A DNA stretch of 47,134 nt, taken from contig JALSLI010000133.1 in the NCBI GenBank assembly GCA_026988395.1, positions 1 through 47,134 of the forward strand, written 5' to 3'. Below the pieces are notes generated by a model. That model was not told the DNA's origin. It did no database searches and saw nothing but the letters and a program-made list of their open reading frames with translations. Source of the stretch: Flavobacteriaceae bacterium. GTDB lineage: Bacteria; Bacteroidota; Bacteroidia; Flavobacteriales; Flavobacteriaceae. Positions 23,969 through 32,721 of this stretch are shown here, piece after piece. Positions within the stretch are counted from its first letter, which is position 1; each line of letters starts with the position of its first letter. Made by a program: the position numbers and the translations under genes.

Positions 23969-25084
23969 TTAATTTAAAATTTTGTTTTTATGTTCTTTTA
24001 TTCGTTGTATAAATTCATCAAATAAATAAGATGAATCATGTGGCCCGGGACTTGCCTCAGGATGATATTGTACCGAGAAACAATTTTTATTTTTCATTTG
24101 CATTCCTGCAAGAGTTGCATCATTTAAATGCTCGTGTGTCATTTCAAAATCCGGATGTTTCATAACTTGTTCTTTATTAACAACAAAACCGTGGTTTTGC
24201 GAAGTAATCTCAGCTTTACCTGATTTTAAATTCTTTACAGGATGATTAATTCCACGATGTCCGTTATGCATTTTATACGTTTCTATTCCGTTTGCAAGAG
24301 CAATAATTTGATGCCCTAAACAAATACCAAATAATGGCAAATCTTCTTCTATAATATCCTTAGCTAACTTTTGTGCTTCTTTCAATGGATTTGGATCTCC
24401 GGGTCCATTAGATAAAAAATATCCATCAGGGTTAAAATTTTTCATTTCAGAAAGTGTGGCATTATATGGAAAAACCTTTACATAACAATCTCTTTGTATA
24501 AAGTTTCTAAGAATATTTTGTTTGATACCAATATCCAAAGCAGCAATTTTGTATTTGGCTTCTGAATTTCCGACAAAATACGGCTCTTTGGTAGATACTT
24601 TTGAAGCCAATTCCAAACCTTCCATTGATGGTAACTCAGCTAATTGTTTTGTTAAATTGTCAATGTCTAAATCTGTAGAAATTATGGCATTCATTGCCCC
24701 TTTTTCTCTAATATATCTAACCAATGCTCGTGTATCAACATTTTCAACCGCAACAATTTTATTTTTAAATAGAAAATTATATAAAGAATCTGTTGCTTTA
24801 AAAGAGGAATATGATTGGCTAAAATTACGACAAATCAATCCGGATATTTGAACCTTATCGGATTCATTTTCCATTTTATTTACACCATAATTACCAATAT
24901 GTACATTAGTAGTTACCATTAATTGACCGGAATAAGAAGGATCTGTAAAAATCTCTTGGTAACCTGTCATACCTGTATTGAAACAAATTTCACCATTGGC
25001 TGTTCCTTCGATACCAATAGAAGTTCCGTAAAAAGTTGTGCCATCTTCTAATAAAATTACGGCTTTTTTAGATGTATTGGTCAT
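23969..25084 (-). CDS. carA: Carbamoyl-phosphate synthase small (glutaminase) subunit
   Basis: A 371-residue CarA. The class I glutamine amidotransferase triad is present: C255 in GICLGHQ, H341 and E343 in QYHPEASPGPHDS. The N-terminal domain shows the usual FNTGMTGYQEIFTDPSYSG. It supplies ammonia to CarB for carbamoyl phosphate, the shared precursor of arginine and pyrimidines; carB is not in this window. The gene lies between the rplQ terminator and eno. A TATTTTTG box (25124-25131, minus) right behind that terminator is a plausible -7 element. Confidence 0.97.
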   Translation of the reverse strand: MTNTSKKAVILLEDGTTFYGTSIGIEGTANGEICFNTGMTGYQEIFTDPSYSGQLMVTTNVHIGNYGVNKMENESDKVQISGLICRNFSQSYSSFKATDSLYNFLFKNKIVAVENVDTRALVRYIREKGAMNAIISTDLDIDNLTKQLAELPSMEGLELASKVSTKEPYFVGNSEAKYKIAALDIGIKQNILRNFIQRDCYVKVFPYNATLSEMKNFNPDGYFLSNGPGDPNPLKEAQKLAKDIIEEDLPLFGICLGHQIIALANGIETYKMHNGHRGINHPVKNLKSGKAEITSQNHGFVVNKEQVMKHPDFEMTHEHLNDATLAGMQMKNKNCFSVQYHPEASPGPHDSSYLFDEFIQRIKEHKNKILN

Positions 25085-25123
25085 GGAGAAAATTTATAAT
25101 TGTTGTGTTGTAAATCGATATAG

Positions 25124-25131
25124 CAAAAATA
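25124..25131 (-). promoter_or_regulatory. Candidate -7 element of carA-eno
   Basis: Minus-strand TATTTTTG matches TAnnTTTG. It directly abuts the rplQ terminator, whose stem would cover the -33 region; no TTG is seen there. Predicted leader about 35 bases. Confidence 0.4.
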
Positions 25132-25132
25132 A

Positions 25133-25165
25133 AAAAAGATAAGCTATTTTATAGCTTATCTTTTT
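25133..25165 (-). terminator. Intrinsic terminator of the ribosomal super-operon
   Basis: AAAAAGATAAGCTAT (25133-25147), a three-base loop, and ATAGCTTATCTTTTT (25151-25165) give a 15-pair perfect stem 25 bases after rplQ. It marks the end of the ribosomal transcript. Confidence 0.9.
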
Positions 25166-25190
25166 AATTAATTTATGTTGTAAAATAACA

Positions 25191-25658
25191 TTACTCTTCT
25201 TCTTTAGAGTTAACAGGTGCTGTTTGTGCAGTTTGTGCTTTGTTACCACCACGTCTTCTTCTGCTTTTCTTTTTCTTCTTAGCGTTAGGATTATATACTT
25301 CATTATAATCTACCAATTCGATTAAAGCCATGTCTGCATTATCACCTTGACGATTACCAAGTTTTATAATACGTAAGTAACCTCCCGGTCTATCTGCAAC
25401 TTTTACAGCTACATCTCTAAAAAGTTCGGATACAATTTCTTTACGTTTTAAATATTTAAAAACAATACGTCTGTTGTGTGTTGTATCTTCTTTTGATTTT
25501 GTAATTAAAGGCTCTAAATATTGTCTTACAGCTTTTGCTTTTGCTATGGTTGTATTAATACGTTTATGTTCAATAATAGAACATGCCATATTAGATAACA
25601 TCGCTTTTCTGTGTGCCTTTTTTCTACTTAAATGATTAAATTTTTTACCGTGTCTCAT
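25191..25658 (-). CDS. rplQ: Ribosomal protein L17
   Basis: A 155-residue L17, last gene of the ribosomal cluster. The family core ([20 protein letters not shown], then the [20 protein letters not shown] region and [20 protein letters not shown]) fills residues 1-120. A tail of about 30 residues follows: a run of Lys and Arg ([12 protein letters not shown]), then a flexible Ala/Thr/Gln part ending in EEE. Escherichia coli L17 is about 127 residues, so the tail is an extension. It lies near the peptide exit tunnel on the large subunit. Confidence 0.96.
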   Translation of the reverse strand: MRHGKKFNHLSRKKAHRKAMLSNMACSIIEHKRINTTIAKAKAVRQYLEPLITKSKEDTTHNRRIVFKYLKRKEIVSELFRDVAVKVADRPGGYLRIIKLGNRQGDNADMALIELVDYNEVYNPNAKKKKKSRRRRGGNKAQTAQTAPVNSKEEE

Positions 25659-25675
25659 TTTGATTTATGCTTTAT

Positions 25676-25712
25676 GATTTAGGATTTGTATTAAAAAATA
25701 CATTCTAAAATC
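25676..25712 (-). other. Imperfect hairpin between rpoA and rplQ
   Basis: Outer arms GATTTAG (25676-25682) and CTAAAATC (25705-25712) enclose a perfect inner stem TGTATT / AATACA (25687-25692, 25697-25702) with a four-base loop. The structure fills much of the 60-base gap before the rplQ start. Function unknown. Confidence 0.45.
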
Positions 25713-25718
25713 AAAATA

Positions 25719-26711
25719 TTATTCTTTATCTAATTTATATTTACTTAAATCCATTCCGAAAGTTAAACCTTTCATGTTTACCAATTCATCTAATTCGGTA
25801 AGTGATTTTTTACCAAAATTACGGAACTTCATCAAGTCATTTTTATTAAAAGAAACTAAGTCTCCTAATGTATCTACCTCTGCAGCTTTTAAACAGTTTA
25901 ATGCTCTTACAGATAAATCAAGGTCTGTTAATCTTGTTTTAAGTAACTGACGCATGTGTAATGATTCTTCATCATAAGATTCTGTTTGTGCTTTTTCATC
26001 AACTTCTAAAGTAATACGCTCATCAGAGAAAAGCATAAAATGATGAATTAAGATTTTAGCAGCTTCTGTTAATGCATTTTGCGGTGTGATAGAACCATCG
26101 GTCTCTACATCAAAAACAAGTTTTTCGTAATCTGTTTTTTGCTCTACACGATAATTTTCAATTGCATATTTAACATTTTTGATAGGTGTATAAATGGAAT
26201 CAATTGCAATTGTTCCTAAAGGAGCAGTTACTTTTTTGTTTTCATCTGCTAAAACAAAACCACGACCTTTTTCGATAGTAATTTCAATATCTAGTTTTAC
26301 AGATTTATCCATATTACAAATTACCAAATCGGGATTTAACACTTGAAATCCTGAAATGAAATTTTGAAAATCACCGGCTGTTAATTGCTCTTGACCTTTT
26401 ACAGAAATATTGACAGTTTCATTATTTATGTCTTCTATTTGTTGTTTAAAACGAATTTGTTTTAAATTTAAAATAATCTCTGTTACATCTTCGATAACAC
26501 CTTTTATTGTAGAGAACTCGTGATCTACTCCTTCAATACGTAAAGATGTTATAGCAAATCCTTCTAAAGAAGAGAGTAAAACTCTTCTTAATGCATTTCC
26601 TACTGTCAAACCAAAACCAGGTTCTAAAGGTCTGAATTCAAATCTGCCTTTAAAATCATCTGATTCAACTAAAATAAGTTTATCTGGTTTTTGAAAATTT
26701 AAAATTGCCAT
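25719..26711 (-). CDS. rpoA: RNA polymerase alpha subunit
   Basis: A 330-residue alpha subunit. The N-terminal assembly domain has the hallmark [20 protein letters not shown] and [13 protein letters not shown], and the C-terminal domain (about 260-330) has the helix-hairpin-helix stretch [20 protein letters not shown] with FGKKSLTEL. It starts polymerase assembly and its C-terminal domain contacts upstream DNA and activators. It lies 20 bases after rpsD and 60 before rplQ, in the usual alpha-operon order. Confidence 0.98.
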   Translation of the reverse strand: MAILNFQKPDKLILVESDDFKGRFEFRPLEPGFGLTVGNALRRVLLSSLEGFAITSLRIEGVDHEFSTIKGVIEDVTEIILNLKQIRFKQQIEDINNETVNISVKGQEQLTAGDFQNFISGFQVLNPDLVICNMDKSVKLDIEITIEKGRGFVLADENKKVTAPLGTIAIDSIYTPIKNVKYAIENYRVEQKTDYEKLVFDVETDGSITPQNALTEAAKILIHHFMLFSDERITLEVDEKAQTESYDEESLHMRQLLKTRLTDLDLSVRALNCLKAAEVDTLGDLVSFNKNDLMKFRNFGKKSLTELDELVNMKGLTFGMDLSKYKLDKE

Positions 26712-26731
26712 AAATTTATCTTTATTATTTA

Positions 26732-27337
26732 TTATTTAGAGTATAATTCTACAATAAATTGTTCATTAATATTTTCAGGTATCTGAATTCTTTCCGGTAC
26801 TTTAACAAATGTTCCGGTCATCGTATCTTGATTAAAGTTTAACCAATCGTAAACTGTATTGTCGTTATTTAAAGAATTTTGAATAGCGATAAGTGATTTA
26901 GATTTTTCTCTAACGCCAATTACATCACCTTCTTGTAAAGAATAAGATGGAATATTTACGATTTCGCCATTTACAGTAATATGTCTATGAGAAACTAATT
27001 GACGAGCAGCACTTCTTGTTGGTGCAATACCCATTCTAAATACAACATTATCTAGTCTGGATTCACATAATTGCAAAAGAATCTCACCTGTAATTCCTGA
27101 AGAACCGGAAGCTTTTTTAAATAAATTACGGAATTGTCTTTCTAAGATACCGTATGTATATTTTGCTTTTTGTTTTTCTTGTAACTGCATAGCGTATTCA
27201 GATTTTTTACCTCTACGTCTATTGTTACCATGTTGTCCTGGAGGATAATTTCTTTTTTCAAAAGATTTATCTTCTCCAAAAATTGCCTCACCAAATTTAC
27301 GTGCAATTTTAGTTTTTGGTCCTGTATATCTTGCCAT
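26732..27337 (-). CDS. rpsD: Ribosomal protein S4
   Basis: A 201-residue S4. The N-terminal part lacks the zinc-binding cysteines of C+ forms (it reads [17 protein letters not shown]). The S4 RNA-binding domain is visible as [19 protein letters not shown] and [15 protein letters not shown]4 nucleates the 16S 5' domain and in E. coli and Bacillus represses its own operon by binding mRNA. A 134-base gap with RNA structure lies upstream, unusually large for this cluster. Confidence 0.97.
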   Translation of the reverse strand: MARYTGPKTKIARKFGEAIFGEDKSFEKRNYPPGQHGNNRRRGKKSEYAMQLQEKQKAKYTYGILERQFRNLFKKASGSSGITGEILLQLCESRLDNVVFRMGIAPTRSAARQLVSHRHITVNGEIVNIPSYSLQEGDVIGVREKSKSLIAIQNSLNNDNTVYDWLNFNQDTMTGTFVKVPERIQIPENINEQFIVELYSK

Positions 27338-27353
27338 TTTTAATTTATTTTTT

Positions 27354-27402
27354 TAAAGGGATTATGAATTAAGGCTTGTCCTTCGATAATCTAATTCCTT
27401 TA
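27354..27402 (-). promoter_or_regulatory. Structured leader between rpsK and rpsD (candidate S4 control element)
   Basis: Read on the minus strand, nested complementary arms occur just before rpsD: AAAG/CTTT outermost, then GAATT/AATTC, then AAGG/CCTT closing a five-base loop, with a nine-base bulge on the 5' side. The last arm ends about 17 bases before the rpsD ATG. Upstream in the same gap are a further AAAAGC/GCTTTT pair and a TAATTTTG box (27435-27442). S4 regulates its own synthesis in other bacteria, so a binding site here is plausible; the fold is drawn by eye. Confidence 0.45.
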
Positions 27403-27471
27403 AGGATATTTATAATATAATTAATAAAAGCAAACAAAATTAAGTTGTATGCTTTTAAATTTAAAATTGAA

Positions 27472-27852
27472 TTAAACTCTTCTACGTTTCGGAGGTCTAC
27501 ATCCGTTATGTGGTATTGGTGTTACATCAATAATTTCAGTAACTTCGATACCATTGTTATGTAAAGTACGAATAGCAGATTCTCTACCATTACCCGGTCC
27601 TTTTACATATACTTTAACTTTTCTTAAACCGGCTTCATGAGCTACTTTAGCACAATCTTCAGCTGCAGTTTGAGCAGCATAAGGAGTGTTTTTCTTAGAA
27701 CCTCTAAAACCTTGTTTACCTGCAGAAGACCATGCAATAACATCACCATTCTTGTTTGTTAAAGAAATAATAATATTATTAAATGAAGCATGAATATGAG
27801 CCTCACCGGTTGATTCAACATTAACTTTACGTTTTTTATTTACTTTTGCCAT
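27472..27852 (-). CDS. rpsK: Ribosomal protein S11
   Basis: A 126-residue S11 of the 30S platform. Conserved parts are [22 protein letters not shown], shown here shortened to [12 protein letters not shown], then [26 protein letters not shown] and the C-terminal [13 protein letters not shown]. Small-subunit assembly and mRNA exit-channel contacts are its known roles. It follows rpsM after 54 bases and precedes the structured rpsD leader. Confidence 0.98.
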   Translation of the reverse strand: MAKVNKKRKVNVESTGEAHIHASFNNIIISLTNKNGDVIAWSSAGKQGFRGSKKNTPYAAQTAAEDCAKVAHEAGLRKVKVYVKGPGNGRESAIRTLHNNGIEVTEIIDVTPIPHNGCRPPKRRRV

Positions 27853-27906
27853 ATTAAATTGTGGATTTAAAATTTACGATAATACTAATACTATCGAAAT
27901 TGTCAT

Positions 27907-28278
27907 CTATCTAGTTGCTTTTTTATTAGCTACAGTTTTTCTTTTACCTTTTCTAGTTCTAGAATTGTTTTTTGTACGTTGCCCTCTTAAAGGTAAACCG
28001 GCACGATGACGAATTCCTCTGTAACATCCGATATCCATCAAACGTTTAATATTCATTTGAATTTCAGAACGCAATTCACCTTCAATAGTGAAATTACCTA
28101 CATTCTCACGAATTTTTGAAATTTGCTCATCAGTCCAATCTTGAACTTTAATGTTTTCATCTACTCCTGCATCAGCTAAAATCTGTTTAGCTCTGCTTCT
28201 CCCAATACCAAATATATAAGTTAAAGCGATAACGCCTCTTTTATTTCTTGGGATGTCAATACCTGCTATTCTTGCCAT
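27907..28278 (-). CDS. rpsM: Ribosomal protein S13
   Basis: A 123-residue S13 of the 30S head. [20 protein letters not shown] at the N-terminus, then the helix-two-turn-helix [13 protein letters not shown], and the basic tail [20 protein letters not shown] are typical. It contacts the P-site tRNA and forms bridges to the 50S subunit. It starts three bases after the rpmJ stop, the standard alpha-operon order. Confidence 0.98.
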   Translation of the reverse strand: MARIAGIDIPRNKRGVIALTYIFGIGRSRAKQILADAGVDENIKVQDWTDEQISKIRENVGNFTIEGELRSEIQMNIKRLMDIGCYRGIRHRAGLPLRGQRTKNNSRTRKGKRKTVANKKATR

Positions 28279-28281
28279 AAT

Positions 28282-28398
28282 TTACCCTTGTCTTTGTTTA
28301 AATCTAGGATTTTTTTTGTTAATAACGTATAATCTACCTTTTCTACGCACAATCTTACAATCTGCGCTTCTTTTTTTTATGGATGCTCTTACTTTCAT
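28282..28398 (-). CDS. rpmJ: Ribosomal protein L36, zinc-free form
   Basis: A 38-residue protein beginning [20 protein letters not shown] and ending NPRFKQRQG. In zinc-binding L36 the ligands are C11, C14, C27 and H33; here positions 11, 27 and 33 are Ser, Asn and Phe and only C14 remains, so it cannot form the zinc ribbon (C- type). It stabilises 23S rRNA near the peptidyl-transferase base. It lies between infA (106-base gap) and rpsM (3-base gap). Confidence 0.97.
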   Translation of the reverse strand: MKVRASIKKRSADCKIVRRKGRLYVINKKNPRFKQRQG

Positions 28399-28419
28399 CT
28401 TATTGTTTGTGTTTAAAAA

Positions 28420-28470
28420 TTTTGTTTTGCAACAAAAACTTCATTTTTAAATATTTGGTTTGCAAAATTA
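28420..28470 (-). promoter_or_regulatory. Hairpin and candidate internal promoter upstream of rpmJ
   Basis: On the minus strand TAATTTTG (28463-28470) is a full -7 match, with CTG instead of TTG 18 bases before it. The message would then carry a seven-pair stem UUUUGUU/AACAAAA (28420-28437) capped by the GNRA tetraloop GCAA, ending about 20 bases before rpmJ. It could drive rpmJ-rpsM-rpsK-rpsD-rpoA-rplQ independently of the upstream promoter. Confidence 0.4.
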
Positions 28471-28504
28471 CAAAAAATATTTAATTAACAGCTTTTTATT
28501 TGCA

Positions 28505-28720
28505 TTAATATCTATAAGTAATTCTTGCTATGGATAAGTCATAAGGGCTCATCTCTAATTTAACACGATCACCTGGTAATAACTTAATATAGAATTTGCG
28601 CATTTTTCCGGAGATATGAGCTGTTACTACATGTCCGTTTTCTAATTCCACACGAAACATTGCATTTGATAATGCTTGTGTGATAACGCCATCTTGTTCT
28701 ATTGCCGGTTGTTTAGCCAT
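28505..28720 (-). CDS. infA: Translation initiation factor IF-1
   Basis: A 71-residue OB-fold protein. [11 protein letters not shown], then [39 protein letters not shown] and ELSPYDLS-like [16 protein letters not shown] cover its whole length. IF-1 occupies the A site during initiation. It is three bases after secY; the order secY-infA-rpmJ without a map gene between them is seen here. Confidence 0.98.
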   Translation of the reverse strand: MAKQPAIEQDGVITQALSNAMFRVELENGHVVTAHISGKMRKFYIKLLPGDRVKLEMSPYDLSIARITYRY

Positions 28721-28723
28721 AAT

Positions 28724-30061
28724 TTATGAAATTGATGTTCTTTTCTTTCCTGTTTTCATTAAACTATCATAGTGACTGTTTAATAAGTATGCTTGAATTT
28801 GTTGAATTGTATCAATAGCAACACCAACCAAAATAATTAATGATGTTCCTCCATAAAACATCGCCCAACTAGGTTGTACGCCTAATTTAACAATGAACGC
28901 AGGAAGTATTGCTAATAAAACCAAGAATATAGATCCAGGTAAGGTTATTCTAGATAAAATTCTATCTAAGTATTCTGCCGTTTCTGTTCCAGGTTTAACT
29001 CCCGGAATAAATCCTCCTGATCTTTTTAAATCATCAGCCATTTTATTAGTGTTAATTGTTATTGCAGTATAGAAAAAACCAAAAATGATAATCAATAAAC
29101 CAAATAACAAATTATACTGCCAACTAAACATATCTGTAAATTTAGAACCAAAAGAAGCTAATGCTTCATTTTGAGAAGTACGTAACATTGCCGGAACAAA
29201 CATTAAAGCTTGTGCAAAAATGATTGGCATAACACCGGCAGAGTTTAGTTTTAATGGAATATAATCTCTAGCTCCACCTAAATCACCAATATTTCCTATT
29301 ACGGTTCTTCGAGCATATTTTACGGCTATTTTTCGTACGGCAGTTACCAAATAAATAGCAGCCATAATTACAACAAACCATAATATGATTTCAATTAGAA
29401 TCATCATTAATCCTCCATTACCGGATTTTAATTTAGATGCAACTTCTTGAACAATTGCCATAGGCAAACGTGCAATAATACCAATGGTAATCAATAAAGA
29501 AATACCATTACCAATACCTTTTTCAGTGATACGCTCACCTAACCACATTGCAAAAACAGTACCCGTAGTTAATAATAATATAGATGAGAACCAAAATTTT
29601 GGACCATGACCTAACAAGTAAGCAGATTCAGGTACACCTAAACTTGGTAAACTATAAATAAATGTTGGAGCTTGAAAAATTAAAATTACAATTGTTAACC
29701 ATCTGGTTATCTGTGTTATTTTCTTATTTCCACTTTCTCCTTCATTACGTAACTTTTGTAAATACGGAATTGCAATTCCCATTAATTGTACTACAATAGA
29801 AGCTGAAATATAAGGCATAATTCCAAGTGCCATAATAGATACACGGGCAAATGCACCACCTGTAAACATGTTTAACACTCCTAATAAACCTCCACCTCCA
29901 ACTTTAGATTGAATTCCGGATAATTGAGTTGCATCAATCCCTGGTAAAGTAACGTGTGCACCAAAACGGTACACTACCATTAAACCCAGGGTTAATAGAA
30001 TTTTATTTCTAAGCTCCTCAATTTTCCAAATATCTTTTATGCTACTTATAAAATTTTTCAT
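28724..30061 (-). CDS. secY: Protein translocase subunit SecY
   Basis: A 445-residue, ten-helix SecY forming the protein-conducting channel with SecE and SecG. Visible are the first helix with RFGAHVTLPGID, the plug region (GGGLLGVLNMFTGGAFARVS), GERITEKGIGNGISLLI, and the cytosolic loop KRSGGFIPGVKPGTETAEYL that contacts SecA and the ribosome. ATG 30061 is chosen; a TTG two codons earlier is possible but less likely. It lies 16 bases after rplO in the usual spc order. Confidence 0.97.
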   Translation of the reverse strand: MKNFISSIKDIWKIEELRNKILLTLGLMVVYRFGAHVTLPGIDATQLSGIQSKVGGGGLLGVLNMFTGGAFARVSIMALGIMPYISASIVVQLMGIAIPYLQKLRNEGESGNKKITQITRWLTIVILIFQAPTFIYSLPSLGVPESAYLLGHGPKFWFSSILLLTTGTVFAMWLGERITEKGIGNGISLLITIGIIARLPMAIVQEVASKLKSGNGGLMMILIEIILWFVVIMAAIYLVTAVRKIAVKYARRTVIGNIGDLGGARDYIPLKLNSAGVMPIIFAQALMFVPAMLRTSQNEALASFGSKFTDMFSWQYNLLFGLLIIIFGFFYTAITINTNKMADDLKRSGGFIPGVKPGTETAEYLDRILSRITLPGSIFLVLLAILPAFIVKLGVQPSWAMFYGGTSLIILVGVAIDTIQQIQAYLLNSHYDSLMKTGKKRTSIS

Positions 30062-30077
30062 CTTCAAAAAGTATAAT

Positions 30078-30527
30078 TTATAGTGTTACTGCTTTACCAC
30101 CAGCTTTTTCAATAGCTTCTTTAGCAGTAGCAGTAAACTTGTGTACCGTAATTTCTAATTTTGCTTTAAGTTCTCCACGACCTAATATTTTTACAAGGTC
30201 ATTTTTTCTTGCTAATTTAGTTGCTACAAGTACTTCCATATTAACAACATCTTTAATTTTTCCGTTATCTACAAATTCTTGTAGTTTGTCTAAATTAATT
30301 CCGTTGTATTCTTTACGGTTAATATTTGTAAAACCAAATTTAGGTACACGTCTTTGTAAAGGCATTTGACCTCCTTCAAATCCAATTTTTTGTGAATATC
30401 CTGAACGAGATTTTTGTCCTTTATGTCCTCTGGTAGATGTCCCTCCTTTACCGGATCCTTCACCTCTACCAATTCTTTTTCTTGTCTTTACAGAGCCTTT
30501 TGCAGGTCTTAAGTTATTTAATTGCAT
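30078..30527 (-). CDS. rplO: Ribosomal protein L15
   Basis: A 149-residue L15. The glycine-rich N-terminal extension that threads into 23S rRNA is clear (GSGKGGTSTRGHKGQKSR), followed by FEGGQMPLQRRVPKFGF and a C-terminal domain with LVKILGRGELKAKL and a KAGGKAVTL end. A late-assembling 50S protein. It begins 10 bases after rpmD. Confidence 0.98.
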   Translation of the reverse strand: MQLNNLRPAKGSVKTRKRIGRGEGSGKGGTSTRGHKGQKSRSGYSQKIGFEGGQMPLQRRVPKFGFTNINRKEYNGINLDKLQEFVDNGKIKDVVNMEVLVATKLARKNDLVKILGRGELKAKLEITVHKFTATAKEAIEKAGGKAVTL

Positions 30528-30537
30528 AACTATTATA

Positions 30538-30720
30538 TTATTTAACTTCCTCTACGGAAACTAGATGATTAACTGTTTTTACCATTCCTAAAATCGAAGG
30601 TGTTGCTTCATGAACAACAACTTGATTCATTTTCTTTAATCCTAAAGCAGCTAAAGTTTGCTTTTGATTTTTAGGTCTTCTTATCGGACTCTTTACTTGC
30701 TTAATTTGTATTTTTTTCAT
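30538..30720 (-). CDS. rpmD: Ribosomal protein L30
   Basis: A 60-residue L30, typical of the short bacterial form. MKKIQIKQVKSPIRRPKNQK, then LAALGLKKMNQVVVHEATPS and a C-terminal helix MVKTVNHLV. The ATG at 30720 is used; a GTG one codon earlier would add a single residue. It lies between rpsE and rplO. Confidence 0.96.
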   Translation of the reverse strand: MKKIQIKQVKSPIRRPKNQKQTLAALGLKKMNQVVVHEATPSILGMVKTVNHLVSVEEVK

Positions 30721-30739
30721 CACTTCTGTGTTTTAAAGA

Positions 30740-31264
30740 TTAACCGTTAAATACTTTATTTAAAGAAATACCTCTTTGTTTAGCAATAATATTAGCATCT
30801 CTCATTTGTAATAAAGCATCAAAAGTTGCTTTAACCACATTGTGCGGATTCGAAGATCCTTGTGATTTAGATAATACATCATGTACACCTACAGACTCTA
30901 ATACGGCACGTACAGCTCCACCGGCGATAACTCCGGTACCATGTGATGCAGGTTTTAAGAATACTCTTGCTCCACCAAATTTTCCTTTTTGTTCATGCGG
31001 AATTGTTTGTTTGTGAATAGGAATTCGAACTAAATTCTTTTTAGCATCTTCAATTGCCTTAGCAATCGCAGAGGTTACATCTTTAGATTTACCCAAACCA
31101 TGACCTATTACACCATCTCCATTACCAACTACAACAATTGCAGAAAACCCAAAAGTTCTACCTCCTTTTGTTACTTTGGTAACTCTCTGAACACCTACTA
31201 AGTGATCTTTTAATTCTAAACCACTAGGTTTTACTCTTTCTATATTTGAATATTTTTTGTACAT
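30740..31264 (-). CDS. rpsE: Ribosomal protein S5
   Basis: A 174-residue S5 with the double-stranded-RNA-binding-like N-terminal domain ([20 protein letters not shown]) and [18 protein letters not shown]. The C-terminal domain has [20 protein letters not shown]. It guards decoding accuracy with S4 and S12 and lines the mRNA entry channel. Nine bases separate it from rplR. Confidence 0.98.
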   Translation of the reverse strand: MYKKYSNIERVKPSGLELKDHLVGVQRVTKVTKGGRTFGFSAIVVVGNGDGVIGHGLGKSKDVTSAIAKAIEDAKKNLVRIPIHKQTIPHEQKGKFGGARVFLKPASHGTGVIAGGAVRAVLESVGVHDVLSKSQGSSNPHNVVKATFDALLQMRDANIIAKQRGISLNKVFNG

Positions 31265-31273
31265 CGTGTAATA

Positions 31274-31627
31274 TTAAAATTTTAAACCACCTTCTCTTGC
31301 TCCTTCAGCAAATGCTTTTACTCTACCATGGTATAAATAACCATTTCTATCAAAAGAACAAGTTTCAATACCTTTTTTTAATGCTTTTTCAGCTAATAAC
31401 TTTCCTAATTGCGTTGCCATTTCGGTTTTATTACCGGAAACTTTATCTTCTTTTGATTTAGATGAAACAGATACTAGTGTTACACCTTTTAAATCATCAA
31501 TTAGTTGTGCATCCATGCCTTTATTACTTCTAAAAATAGATAATCTAGGTCTTGTAGCAGTACCAGAAACATGCTTTCTGATTCTTCTTTTTATACGTAA
31601 TCTACGTTCTAACTTTGTTAATGCCAT
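31274..31627 (-). CDS. rplR: Ribosomal protein L18
   Basis: A 117-residue 5S rRNA-binding protein. [20 protein letters not shown] at the N-terminus, then [18 protein letters not shown] and the end region [20 protein letters not shown] are diagnostic. With L5 it places 5S rRNA in the central protuberance. A 59-base gap with inverted repeats separates it from rplF. Confidence 0.97.
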   Translation of the reverse strand: MALTKLERRLRIKRRIRKHVSGTATRPRLSIFRSNKGMDAQLIDDLKGVTLVSVSSKSKEDKVSGNKTEMATQLGKLLAEKALKKGIETCSFDRNGYLYHGRVKAFAEGAREGGLKF

Positions 31628-31636
31628 TTCTTTTTA

Positions 31637-31670
31637 AATTTTAGGTTATCTTTTAGAAAATTCTAAAATT
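31637..31670 (-). other. Competing inverted repeats between rplF and rplR
   Basis: CTAAAATT (31663-31670) can pair with either AATTTTAG (31637-31644) or TTTTAG (31651-31656) on the same strand, giving two mutually exclusive hairpins. The region is very AT-rich, so this may be chance, but the same arm sequence occurs in the rpsJ-rplC gap. Confidence 0.35.
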
Positions 31671-31686
31671 AACACTAATTTATAAA

Positions 31687-32229
31687 TTATGCAGTTTTAC
31701 CTGCTTTTCTTCTTAATACTTCTCCTAAAAATTTAACACCTTTTCCTTTGTATGGTTCCGGTCTTCTGTAAGAGCGAATCTTAGCTACCACTTCTCCTAA
31801 CAATTGCTTATCAAAAGAAGATAATTTAATAATTGGATTTTTACCTTTAACAGACTCTGTTTCAACTTTAACTTCAGGAGCAATTAACATCGTAATAGTA
31901 TGTGAATATCCTAAAGCCAAATCTAAAACCTGACCTTGATTAGATGCACGATAACCTACACCTACCAATTCTAATTCTTTTGTCCATGCTTTGGATACAC
32001 CAATTATCATATTGTAAAGCAAAGAGCGGTATAAACCGTGTTTTGCTTTATGTGCTTTTGATTCTGATGGTCTTTCCAATGTAATTACACCATCCTCAAT
32101 TTTAATCGCTATCTCACTAAATTCTTGAGTTAACTCGCCTAGTTTTCCCTTAACGGTAACGATATTATCTTTAATATCTACTGTTGTACCATCGGGAATT
32201 GTTATTGGGCTTTTACCTATTCTTGACAT
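31687..32229 (-). CDS. rplF: Ribosomal protein L6
   Basis: A 180-residue L6 with its two duplicated domains. MSRIGKSPITIPDGTTV opens the first, GLYRSLLYNMIIGVSKAW links them, and the C-terminal RNA-binding part has RSYRRPEPYKGKGVKF. It sits near the sarcin-ricin loop where elongation factors bind. It lies between rpsH and rplR. Confidence 0.98.
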   Translation of the reverse strand: MSRIGKSPITIPDGTTVDIKDNIVTVKGKLGELTQEFSEIAIKIEDGVITLERPSESKAHKAKHGLYRSLLYNMIIGVSKAWTKELELVGVGYRASNQGQVLDLALGYSHTITMLIAPEVKVETESVKGKNPIIKLSSFDKQLLGEVVAKIRSYRRPEPYKGKGVKFLGEVLRRKAGKTA

Positions 32230-32247
32230 TTTTCTAAATTTATTAGA

Positions 32248-32646
32248 TTAATAAACGTAACATAAAACTTCTCCACCAACGTTTTCTTGTCTTGCTTTTT
32301 TATTTGTCATTACACCTTTTGATGTAGAAACAATAGCAATACCTAAGCCGTTTAAAACTCTTGGCATTTCGCCGGAGCCAACATACTTACGTAAACCCGG
32401 TTTACTGATACGTTCTAATTTTTTAATAACTGGTTTTTTGGTAACATTATCATATTTTAATGCTATTTTGATGGTACCTTGCACGGTATCATCATCAAAT
32501 TTATAGCTTAAAATATATCCTTGATCAAAAAGGATTTTTGTTATCTCTTTTTTAAGATTAGAAGCTGGTATAGTAACCACTCTATGCCCTGCATTAGCGG
32601 CATTTCTAATTCTTGTTAAGTAATCTGATATTGGATCTGTAATCAT
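32248..32646 (-). CDS. rpsH: Ribosomal protein S8
   Basis: A 132-residue S8. [19 protein letters not shown] at the N-terminus and the rRNA-contacting C-terminal [18 protein letters not shown] are conserved. It is a central-domain assembly protein and in E. coli represses the spc operon by binding mRNA. A 75-base gap with an AT-rich hairpin separates it from rpsN. Confidence 0.98.
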   Translation of the reverse strand: MITDPISDYLTRIRNAANAGHRVVTIPASNLKKEITKILFDQGYILSYKFDDDTVQGTIKIALKYDNVTKKPVIKKLERISKPGLRKYVGSGEMPRVLNGLGIAIVSTSKGVMTNKKARQENVGGEVLCYVY

Positions 32647-32670
32647 TTTATCTAAATTTCGATTTTGGTT

Positions 32671-32686
32671 TTCATAAAATTATGAA
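32671..32686 (-). other. Hairpin in the rpsN-rpsH gap
   Basis: TTCATA (32671-32676), loop AAAT, TATGAA (32681-32686). Flanking GGTT and CC allow an extended stem with a two-base bulge. It lies 25-40 bases before the rpsH start. S8 autoregulation is known elsewhere, but the link here is a guess. Confidence 0.3.
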
Positions 32687-32721
32687 CCTTAAATCATTAA
32701 TATTTAATTTTATTTGTTGGT

